DNA of 64,000 bases from Cloeon dipterum (lineage: Eukaryota > Arthropoda > Insecta > Ephemeroptera > Baetidae), in NCBI RefSeq assembly GCF_949628265.1, contig NC_088788.1, positions 23,546,335 through 23,610,334 of the forward strand. Direction: 5' to 3'. How positions within the stretch are numbered: position 1 is the first letter of the stretch; each line of letters starts with the position of its first letter. This document shows positions 12,701 through 22,143 of this stretch, piece after piece. Under the pieces are notes generated by a model, which saw only the letters and a program-made list of their open reading frames with translations, had not been told where the DNA came from and did no database searches. A program made the position numbers and the translations under genes.

Positions 12701-14114
12701 CACATTGCACACAACCGCCAGCCGCAGATGATGCCACCAGTGACGCACATCATGTCGCCAACCGCTATGTCCACGCCCATGAGCCACCAGCATCTTATGC
12801 CCATGCAAGGCGCAGCCTCTCACCAACAGCAACTCTCACCGATGACCCAGCACAAACAGAATGAAGTGGTGGAAGACGTGGTTCGGTCTTTGGACAAGTT
12901 GTTGGCTTCCTCCTCAATAGCGGAAAAAGCGAAAATGATAAACAACATGCCTGACCGAATACCACTGCCTCCCCAGTTTGAAAACCAATATGTGAACCGA
13001 ATGCCTGCTGCCCCTATGAAAATGCCTCTTGAATTCCACAACGGAAACAATCTTCCTGTAAATATGAAGATATTTGACGTTTGGTCTTGATTCTAATGTT
13101 TATTAGATTCAGATGGAGTCAATGGACATGTTCAATGACGACCCAATCCCACTACCCCCCGATTTCAGGAGAAGAGAAATGGAAAGAATGCAGCATCTTG
13201 GAGGCGGCATGAGCGACATGCCTCCTTTAACGCGCAGCAGGCTTTTCCATTTGCAGCAAAGGGAAGAGCCTGTGAACAGAGTCGAGTAAGTTTCAACGAA
13301 CTACCTAAAAATTAATATGGTATATTTTGTTAATATAAGAGTTTAGTTATTGTTGTTTATTCTTTCCAAAGTCTTACAAGAATAAACAACAAAAACTAAA
13401 CGCTTATATTAATTATATTTAATGATATACAGTTAGTTAATTTGGAGTGATATCTTAATGCTGTTGGAATTGCAATTGTTTAATTAAATATTTATGAGCT
13501 AATTCTCACTATATAAATATACATTGCATCACAATGATGATGATGATGATGTACAAAGAAAGCATAGACCCATAGTATTAATATTGACATAAACTATTAC
13601 TTTCAACATTTAATCAGATGTGGATGTTTTCTATTCATATCTCATATTTACAAAAATGAGTGCCAGCAATTTGCCTTGAGATATTTCAATTTAAATATAT
13701 GATATGCACAGAGCCTGGAGGTATTGTTTTTGCCTAACGCTTGAAACTCTCTTCAGCAGCTGGTTGAATTCAACCCCAATGCCGTCAACAGCATCACGCC
13801 TGTCGAGACTGGAAAGCACGTACACTCACGCCCCAGACAGACTGGTGGATAGGATCTTCAGTGCTCCGAGTCCACCGCACCCCGACCATGAACAACCATC
13901 TGGAAATTCTGAGATCGTTGAGCAGCCTACAACTCCCACGTTGAGTTATGCTAGCGTGCTGAGACAGAAACCGCAACCAAACATGGTCAATCCCATGCCG
14001 AAAGAATCTTTGTTGGAGAACCCTTTTGCGGTATTGAGAGAGTTAGGTACCCGCAGTTCTAGCCAGCTACAAAGTAATAGTAACCTGCCTTACCATTACT
14101 ACAACCACAATTAA
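6707..14114 (+). CDS. HELZ: HELZ, CCCH zinc-finger RNA helicase of superfamily 1
   Basis: Sixteen exons summing to 4728 nt (1575 residues): 6707-6727, 6786-7226, 7487-8055, 8109-8355, 8412-8671, 9040-9373, 9432-9683, 9739-10032, 10089-10272, 10326-10527, 11118-11799, 11917-11995, 12380-12542, 12595-13057, 13107-13285, 13757-14114. Residues 31-50 form a CX8CX5CX3H zinc finger. Helicase motifs are Walker A GPFGTGKT (549-556), DEAA (677-680), [30 protein letters not shown] and [26 protein letters not shown] (974-983) matches the PAM2 motif that binds the MLLE domain of poly(A)-binding protein. The long C-terminus is rich in Pro, Met and Gln and ends with the conserved YASVLR block. HELZ proteins act on mRNA stability and translation through PABP and CCR4-NOT. 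Vertebrate HELZ has about 160 residues before the zinc finger, including TPR-like helices; here only about 30 precede it. The seven-codon first exon is inferred from ATG, a good donor and a 58-bp intron. AATAAA signals lie at 14430-14449. Confidence 0.94.
13330..13412. repeat. 83-nt near-perfect hairpin in HELZ intron 15
   Basis: Arms 13330-13364 and 13378-13412 are inverted repeats of 35 nt with only two mismatches, separated by a 13-nt loop. Both ends are TTAA. The size suits a pre-miRNA-like transcript hairpin or a tiny foldback/MITE, since TTAA is the piggyBac-type target. It lies in the sense intron of HELZ, so it would be transcribed. There is no match to a conserved insect microRNA that I recognise. 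Confidence 0.75.
13537..13552 (+). repeat. GAT trinucleotide microsatellite
   Basis: A run of five GAT-type triplets in HELZ intron 15. It is a simple repeat with no evident role. Confidence 0.8.
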
Positions 14115-14313
14115 ACTTGCAGCTTGAATGTTAACTAATTCGGGATTTTTGCATTTGTTGAGGATGTTTTAAAAATGTTTTAAAAATTGAAGAAATCAGC
14201 ATGCAACATTTTCCACATTAATCTGGCATTTTAATTTTTTCTTTCCATTGATTTCAAGATTTATATTAATTTCCAAAGTGCTTAACATGAGGCTCTATTC
14301 ACGCCTGAGAAGA

Positions 14314-14347
14314 GAGGTTGCATTTGTTCTTGGTTAAATGCAACCTC
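14314..14347 (+). repeat. Perfect 12-bp stem-loop in HELZ 3' region
   Basis: GAGGTTGCATTT (14314-14325) and its exact reverse complement (14336-14347) flank a 10-nt loop. It lies 200 nt after the HELZ stop codon and upstream of the AATAAA signals, so it would sit in the 3' UTR. Confidence 0.7.
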
Positions 14348-15693
14348 GGTCCACGGGGGTTTTTGTCCCGCAGAAGGTTTCCCCCAAAACTTAAAATATT
14401 CTTTTGTTGTCTCATGAAACTTCAAAAGTAATAAATAAAAAGCAATAAAAAGGATAAAAATTGAAAACATCGTGTTTGTGAACAGAACCCACCAATCTTG
14501 CAAGCTTTTATTTTAAATGGTTTAATTAAATGACACTGATAAAAAGTTAACTATCTCATTTGGATGGAAAAGTTGAGTTTTTAATTTTATTTGATTATTT
14601 CAAATTATTTTATAAATCTGATCTTAACTGAGCGCGTAATGAACTGCTTCAACGCGGCGCACCCTTTTTGTTAAATGCGGTGCGCCCTTGGGCTTGACCT
14701 CTTTTAAGACGCACCCCTTTCATTCGGCGACACCCCTGGCCTTGTGTTGCTCCCGCCGACCTCCAAATCGGTGCCAAGGACGTACGCACTGCGCGTGCCG
14801 CTCGTACATTGGCATTACAGTGACCTCTGTATCCAGCCTACATCAATGATGAGTCCGTGCAAAGGCTCTCACACGTCAGCGAGAGATACAGTTCAACTTA
14901 AAAATAAAAAATTTAAAGGAACAACAGTATTTTAACCAGTGAACCTGAGATTTATGGTCCAAATAAAAATAAAGCAAATCCAACAATGAAAGCAGCGAAA
15001 GTGGCGAAAGTTGTGGTACCCCCCGTTTCATAGTGAATCCGCCTGCCTCACACAACGGCCGAGCCTACGTTTCAAGCGCGGGGGTGACTATAGGATATTC
15101 GGATCAGTGAGAGTGAGCCTCCCTGTAAGGTTTGCGGCAATTAAAGCACAAAATAAAGGTCTTGCGTGTGGAGGCTAGACGGCAGACCGTCATCTAAGGC
15201 TAATGACCCGTGGGGAAAGAAAACCAGCCACGCTAAATATTTGAGATTTTCTGAAGGCAAAAATATTCAGCAGTTTCTCTCCTTTGGAATGAGAAATTCC
15301 ATAATGTTCTTTGGAATTCCTCTATAAAAAATGATCTAACCCACTATTTTAAATAGTTTTAGAGTGCATTAAAAAATAGGTAATTTTCGTAAATTTGATA
15401 TTTGAGAAAATGTATACCGAACGAAAAAATACATTACTTATTAGTACGGTGCAAAAATAATTTTGCTTACAAAAATACTATAAAATTAATCATCAGTTGT
15501 TATATTTTTTTATAATTGTTCCTATTTGTTTGAATTTAATTTAATATGAGATTAAATCATGACGTCTGTCTGCTTTTGTATTTGTATTTGCACTGAGGGT
15601 AATTAAACTCATGCGTAAAGCGGGGAGTGAATAATACACGCACTGTGTGTGTTATAGGAGAGGGTTGCCTTGAGAGCAGAGATGTGCCCTTGG

Positions 15694-15732
15694 CCGCGGC
15701 CTACTTGCTTCTCGGCCAAGGCCGCACCAGGG
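15694..15732. repeat. GC-rich inverted repeat
   Basis: CCTTGGCCG and CGGCCAAGG face each other about 16 bp apart within a GC-rich block of the HELZ-AGPAT interval. It is a short perfect stem with no assigned role. Confidence 0.5.
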
Positions 15733-17150
15733 CTACTCGCGTTACACTCACCTTGAATTTAAGGTCGCCCCACATAGGAGAGGAAAAGTGAATCAAGGGA
15801 GAGAGATGCGTTCTCAATAACGTTGCGAGCTCAAGGGGGGTTCGAGCGAAAGTGGAACATGAAACGGTTTCACTTTCGTTGTAGAGCGCCGACTTACTGC
15901 CCTAGAATGGCAGCTTTCACTCTCGTTTTCATTTGTATAGTAACCTAAATATACCACCTAATTTCTTTTTTTATTTATGGAAAGTTTATCATGGAAATCA
16001 TATAAGTTTTAAACAAAAAATTGAAAAATTAAAACCTGACCTTTAATCAATTTTTGGTGTGCTCTAATTCTTGTGATTGTATGTCTAAATTATTTTCTAC
16101 CCTTTGTTAAATATTACGCTTTATAAAATTGACATGGTTTAAAAAACTGGATATCATGCGAGAAAAATTGAAAACAAAAAAAATTAAAATCAGCTGAGAG
16201 AAGCTAGGTTGATAAAAATATAGTTGAGATAATATAGTTAAGGGAAATGTTTATTTTTAATAAAAAGTAAGTAGCGATCTAAATTAGTTCCAGTTTATTT
16301 TATTTTAAAGAGTCACAATAAAATCTGTTTTGATACATTATAAGCAACGACGAGGAGCAGAGTGCAAAGAGCCGGGCCTTGAGCGCGATTTCGCATTTTC
16401 GGTAACCAGAGTGGGAGAGAAAGCTAGAGCGCGCAGCGGGTCGAAGCCCTATGCGTGCGAATAGGCGAGCGAGGGTGAACGGCCCTGCGTGCGGAGATGA
16501 GTTTCTGGCCTTGCCCGGCAGCGCACAAGGCCAATGGCTCGCGCCCAAGGTTGACTCTTCGCGAATTTCAGTGTCGGCCTTGCTCACTCCGCGCATGCCA
16601 GCCAATAAGGTTCATTTTTATCTGGCAGTGACATGCGTGGAGGTGGACACAAGCGGTGTGTGTATGCGCAGACCCTTGAATGATTGCGTGGATGTGGGTG
16701 GAGCGCAGTGCATGGAAGCGAATGATGTTTTTACTAAGTTAAATAATTAAATTTCATGTTTTCACTGATACGCAGAAATTCATTTTAATTGAAGAAAATT
16801 ATTTTGATTTTTAACTATAATTGTAAATCTGAATTAATACTTACAATTAGAATAAATCAATATATGTTTAGTCGCAGAAATAATTTTTAAATAAAACACG
16901 GTCATTCCAAATTGTCAACATATAATGTTACAACACTGATTATAATTACTACAGAACACTGCTAGCCCTGCACCACATAATATATGAGAATAAACATTCA
17001 TATCAAAAGTAGCTTCTCGGGAACACAGTCAATATAAGTACATTCATTGTGTGAGTGTAATTTGTTAATCATTCTAGTCGTTCCATTCAATCAGTTCAAA
17101 AACTTAATTTTTTGTCTTTAGAGCGCTAAGTTCATCTATCATGTTTGGCT

Positions 17151-20100
17151 TCAGTCACGTTTAGCATCACTCCCATAGGAAGAGGCCTTGCTTATCTTGG
17201 TCATGCCGACTATTTTGTACAACAGGAAGAAGACTGGAAGAGGAAAATTTTGATTTGTATCACTGAAAAACTAGATTGTATCGTTACTCACAGCTGGCAA
17301 TGATTGCTGCTCCGATGCTGAATTTCACCGTGGAACCGGATGTAAGGAGGCACGCTAGCCAATAGCTCATTGGCACTAAGGTTACAACAAACCAAACACA
17401 CCAGTTGATAAGGGAAGCTTTGCGGCGAGGCAGCAAAAAGGGCTCCACTCTATCAAGGTCGTTTTCCTTGAAAAAGTCACCCGTATTGTAAAAGCTGTCC
17501 TGCATTTGATCCTAAAATGAATAGGTGAGATTAGGATAATGGAAAATCAATTCAAATCAATCTTGGTCGCACTTTTCTTTGGTACAGTTCGTGGAGCCAC
17601 TGATTTGCTTCCTGCTCATCTGTCGGTACACCGTCCATGGGGATTCGACGGATGTAGAGATGGGCTGTCACTCCTTTGCCAATCAGCAAGTTGCTCATGG
17701 ATGGTTCGATTTTGTCATCCCTAGAGAAAAGGGCGTTTATATTCTAGACTAGCAACATCAGCAATAAAAAGGGGAGAGATGAAAAAAAGGGGAAAAAAGA
17801 CCCCAAAAATAATAAAACAATATCACACTGAGAAAATTTTACTTTTTTGGCTTCATGGTCAGTGGTCAGCCATGAAAATTATTCCTAGCGGTTAGCCGTG
17901 ACCGTCTGCAATACAGTTTTATAACTGACTGAGAGAGGATGAATAAAAAAGTTAATCAAAATTCATTTTATACCAGCAAAAGGCGTTGAAACCAGTCAAT
18001 ATTACCTCACACACCAGGAATTTAAAATTTGAAATTGCTGTTTGACTTCCATTTACGAGAAAACGTGCGAAAAGGATATGTTTTGGCTTCTCTTCTGTTG
18101 ATACTATTTTACTCATTGCCTCATACTTTTTGAAAGCGAGCTGAACGTCGTAAATGGCTCCCATCTTCTCTTTCAAATGAGGGATGCTACTGGTGAATCC
18201 TCTTGTCCTGGGCACCAAGTGGTGCTTGAGCAACGGCAATCCTCTTTCCTTGGCAAATTTCATGCTGGCTGCATGTTTGTGCTCACTGAAGCGAGTGCCT
18301 TCGGCGAACAGGAGCAGCTGCAAAAAGGTTCACAAATGAACAATGGAGTCTGACGATAAAATTCCAGAATTAATCTGAGTGCACTCTCTAGTTGGGCAGC
18401 AGCGAGTTTGATGGCGCGACTTTTAACTTCAATGCCACTATGAGACACAATGATACACATTCTAACAAATATATTGAACCATTGAAAAACATTACACAGC
18501 AAAATTGTTGGTTTCAAAGCAAGGTTTACAATTTTACGCAGTTTATCTCGAGTAAAATTGCTATAGCTAGAAATGTTTGTACATAGCAAAGACATATTTT
18601 CAATTGTAGCTAGTTTGCCCCGTGGCAACACAGGTATTCAAAGCAGCCACAAAAAATGGTAATAATGATGGGAAGTTTATTATGTAAAGTGTTGTCTTCT
18701 CTGGCAGTATACAGCCAATTTAGTTATAACTTTCTGTTGAAACAAAAATATAAAATATGTCAAAATCAACAGTGGCATTTTAAATTTAAAAAAATCTAAA
18801 AGTAGTAAAAAAACAACCGTAGAACGTTGATCTCCCCTGAAATAATTGCAAGATAAGATATGATTTATGTCTTAATTTTTCACTCTAACTGGTTTATATC
18901 TTTTGAGAAGCTAATACAAAGATGTGACAAAGTAATAACTTTCGTAATTTTACTGCATTTAATTATATATTATTTTAGCAGCTTTCTCTGCTAGTCGCTA
19001 GTCTGCTCATGATGACAGTCCAAAAGAATTGTTTTGATCTGATAGAGAAAAAATGTGTTCATATTAGAATTTTTAGGGTTAGAACTGAAACACTTGTTGA
19101 ATAAATAATATTGTCTTCAAAGAATAGTGATAAAAGGGATTTATGTGGTTTATTAAGAGCTTGTTTTCTTGGTAGAATTGCCTGGAAAAGCATGCAACTG
19201 CTAAGTAAGCTGATGGTGAAGGTTAAGTGTAAATAAATTAACCTAGAGTGCTAAATAATAAAGCATGACTGTCTATGTGTGTATTGCAATCAACTAACGA
19301 AGCAAATCAGTGTTCAAGGGTCAAGGGGGAATCACAATCTGGCGGCTCTACGCTTATCGCGGTTAACTGAGGAACCACTTCTTGCTTATCACAGCACTCG
19401 AGAAAGGGGAAATGTGAATTATTGAGATACGCTGCAAAGTCTGATCAAACATGCAGACTGAGAGGGAATTAAGAGAACTCACGTGTTGTTCGTTATAAGA
19501 ATTTTTGAGCGCCGTGTGTAACTTATTATGGAACACATCCACTGAGACGGGAATGGTAGTAGTGGTAGTAGTATTAGTATTAATAATAATGAACATTAAA
19601 ATTGGATAAACAGCAATTTGTTGTTTTTAAACGGCGATGTTGTGTAATTTTCTTACCCAAATTGGACTAGGATACTCGACCAGTTCCTTCAACTGTTTGC
19701 TGATGATTTCCTTGTCCTTCTCCCAGTTGCGCTCAAGAAAAACACTCTCGCCAAATTTCCACGCCCAACCCATGGTTGGTATGTACTGCAACACTTTCTT
19801 GGCATAGGTTTTGCAATTCTGCAACAGACGTTAATAAACATAAAATAATTTTGAAACAAATTTACGAACGATTTCACAGGAGGCTAATAATTGAGATAAT
19901 TATGAAATCTGGCATAGGTTTTGCAATTCTGCAACAGACGTTAATAAACATAAAATAATTTTGAAACAAATTTACGAACGATTTCACAGGAGGCTAATAA
20001 TTGAGATAATTATGAAATCATAAACAAATAATATATTAATCATCCAATTTAAGAATAACCTTTGAGTCAATACTTTGTGCGGGCATGGTTGGAATGTCTG

Positions 20101-20677
20101 GCGAAGAATCCAAGAATGCGAACATAAAAACTCCTAATTTAGAGGTGTGTCAGAAAAAATTATTAGACAGTAATTAATTATTTCTTAGAAGCAGTAATCC
20201 ATATCACGAGTGTATACGTATTTCAGAAAAATAATATTACATAATGCATAGGAATCATTTTTACCCCAAGAAGACGTATTCGGTCACAAAACACCCAGCC
20301 CATGAGCCAGTCTATATCGTAAGCGTGGTTCATGATGAGATAGCCATGTTCTTTGCCGTAATACTTGTCGAAGTCCTCGCGGTTAATGTAAACCATCACG
20401 TCGCAGCCTGACCACCATTCGGCTAGGAATACCAACTCTGCAAATCATTCCTAGTTAAAGCTCCTCCGAATCGCAATGTTTTTCGACACTTACGGCTATA
20501 GAGACTGTAGGCCAAATAATAGTTAAGCCGCCGGTAGAGAGATTTATTAAGAGGTCGCACTCCTACCCAGAGAACGAGTTGGCCTAGGTTGATGACTAGC
20601 CCCGACATAAAGTACGTGATGGCCAGCAACAGGGTGGCCAAGGGTGACCGCTTGATACTCGAGAACCACCCTTCCAT
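17151..20677 (-). CDS. AGPAT3: 1-acyl-sn-glycerol-3-phosphate acyltransferase, AGPAT3/4 type
   Basis: Membrane acyltransferase of the ER, converting lysophosphatidic acid and related lysophospholipids to diacyl forms in glycerolipid synthesis. Seven exons: 20494-20677, 20265-20437, 19657-19818, 18127-18317, 17573-17720, 17292-17511, 17151-17233, totalling 1161 nt (386 residues; vertebrate AGPAT3 is about 376). An N-terminal membrane segment covers residues 13-38. The catalytic HX4D box is NHAYDID (His99, Asp104). The acceptor-binding EGTR motif is at 179-182 within FAEGTRFSEHKH. Further conserved blocks are PRTRGF and KASSYG near the C-terminus. Two hydrophobic segments follow the acyltransferase domain, as in the PlsC/LPLAT AGPAT3-5 group. 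The start is the ATG that aligns with the family N-terminus. The third exon's acceptor region is tandemly duplicated. AGPAT3 and AGPAT4 cannot be told apart from sequence alone. Confidence 0.92.
18318..19656 (-). other. AGPAT intron 3
   Basis: A 1.34-kb AT-rich intron between the HX4D-side exons and the EGTR exon. It contains a run of AGT/GTA triplets near 19556-19580, complementary to the Thr-rich reading on the other strand. No exon, ORF or transposon could be supported. Confidence 0.6.
19800..20019. repeat. Perfect 110-bp tandem duplication over an AGPAT splice acceptor
   Basis: Two identical adjacent copies, 19800-19909 and 19910-20019. On the minus strand each copy carries the polypyrimidine and acceptor CGTCTGTTGCAG and the first 19 nt of AGPAT exon 3. 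Only the downstream copy (19800-19818 side) continues into the full exon. Complete identity implies a very recent event or an assembly artefact. Confidence 0.95.
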
Positions 20678-22143
20678 CGTGTATTGTGGTCAGTAACTGT
20701 GTGGGAGCACAATATTACAGCCAGTCATCGCAGAGTGCCGAGCACACCGAATGAGGAATGAGCAGCAGCAAAAGTGTATTACTATTAGGGGGCGTCAACC
20801 GAAGAACCGAGAACAACGAGGCGAGTGCGCAGCACAGCAGAGCAGAATTCGTCGCGGTCGCCAGGCGGCAAGCAGGCGACGACCGACGACCCCTTGCGCT
20901 TGAGTCGCTTTACTAGGTGAAATTTTTACACTCATCGTCCGCTCGTTGCTGCCAAAACCCGCCAATACTAGAATTTACTTTTAATCTCACTGTCATTTCC
21001 ACCTTGTTTAAAATTAATTTAAACTAAAACAGTTTGGAATTTGGAATGCGCGTGTATGCAACTGATGCACTTTTATATTATGTAAAACTCGGTAAAACTG
21101 TATAACGCAATTCGTATTAATATATAAAGTATATATGTAATCATGAAAAAGAAGGCAATATAATTTATTAATTTTTTACATTTTAATTAAAACAAAAATT
21201 TTTGTGGGAGGGGTGATATCCTTTAGATATTGCCGTTCGGATATTTATAAAATATAATAATAGTCGATATAATAATTAATACTGTCTTTTAATTATAAGA
21301 TGTGTATATATGTATCCGTTTTTTATATAGAGCTCACAATCAGAACATCATCCTCCCCACGATATTTTTTCTGTTTTTGTCGTTTTTTATTAGCTTCTAT
21401 AAATAATATCTTTAATTGTTCCCTAAAAGTTTTAAAATTTGGAATACATTTCGTTAATAAATCAAATTTATCAGCCATATACAAAAATTATTAATGTATT
21501 GCATCGTAATCATCTTTACATTATTTGTAGCTCGGTTTTAGTCTAATTCTATCCATTTATTACCCATCTATGAGTGACGATATGCCGCGTTCTCAAAATG
21601 TTACCTCGACCCTAGGCTAGTAGTAAATATTGTATAGGGCATATTATTATATTGTTGTTAAAATATTAATAAAGTTTATTTATGTTATTTACATATATTT
21701 GAATAAAATTTGAATTTTTAATAGCTTCAATACTTAAGCATCCGTTTTTTTCGTTTATATCAATCAAGTATTTTTTACAGCTTTTGGAAACATTGTAAAT
21801 TCAGAATTATTTCAGTCCAGCGTTAACTTGCGATAATTACATTATCCCTCATATCCTCGTCCCTCATTCCTTCCTTACGTCACGAAAAATTCAGTCAACA
21901 AAACTGGTGTGTTTGCATTTAGGTTGGCACCCCTCGGTGCCAGCTGTGCTTGACACCCCATCAGTCGACGACACAAAGGCAAAGGGTCTGCTCGTCTGGT
22001 GGAAGGTCGCCCCTCCGCGGACTTCTTCCGGCCTAGAGGGCCCTTCCCGAAGCGATAAATCACCGCCAGCTGATAAGGACGGCTGTGCGCTCGAGTGGAG
22101 TGCGCAGGTGACGTGTTTTGCTGTCTGACGTAGGCGTGCCACG
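20678..22143. promoter_or_regulatory. Divergent AGPAT/PDXDC1 5' region
   Basis: 1.47 kb between the two divergent start codons. The 250 bp next to each gene (20680-20950 and 21900-22140) is GC-rich, as expected of 5' leaders and promoters. The middle, 21000-21850, is very AT-rich and contains a 51-codon minus-strand ORF described separately. No core promoter element can be named with confidence. Confidence 0.5.
21323..21478 (-). CDS. Unrecognised 51-residue small ORF
   Basis: An ATG-to-TAA frame of 51 codons, starting MADKFDLL and ending DDVLIVSSI, with a Lys/Arg/Gln-rich middle. Codons are strongly A/T-ending (AAA, TTT, TTA, GAT), unlike the exons of neighbouring genes. Two in-frame stops lie just upstream of the ATG, so it is not an open extension of a longer frame. 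It could be a genuine small peptide gene, an upstream ORF in an extended AGPAT leader, or a piece of a decayed mobile element. The surrounding 800 bp is AT-rich and repeat-like. I do not recognise the protein. Confidence 0.25.
   Translation of the reverse strand: MADKFDLLTKCIPNFKTFREQLKILFIEANKKRQKQKKYRGEDDVLIVSSI

Larger units (their letters stand above)
14115..17150. other. HELZ-AGPAT convergent intergenic region
   Basis: About 3 kb with no supportable coding gene. The left 400 bp is HELZ 3' UTR, with several AATAAA signals at 14430-14449. GC-rich blocks at about 14640-15230, 15640-15930 and 16340-16720 alternate with very AT-rich DNA. The first block, with its many CpGs and lack of ORFs, could be a retroposon remnant, but no boundaries can be set. 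Open frames on both strands at 16300-16750 overlap each other and match nothing I recognise. The right end is the 3' flank of AGPAT. Confidence 0.5.

Noticed and set aside
16300-16750. Overlapping ORFs of about 100 codons on both strands
   Set aside because: Both strands are open because of local GC bias; no recognisable protein or splice context.
20041-20110. Possible extra AGPAT exon upstream of exon 3
   Set aside because: Exons 2 and 3 join in phase and match the family without a gap (LLG to NCKTYAKK).
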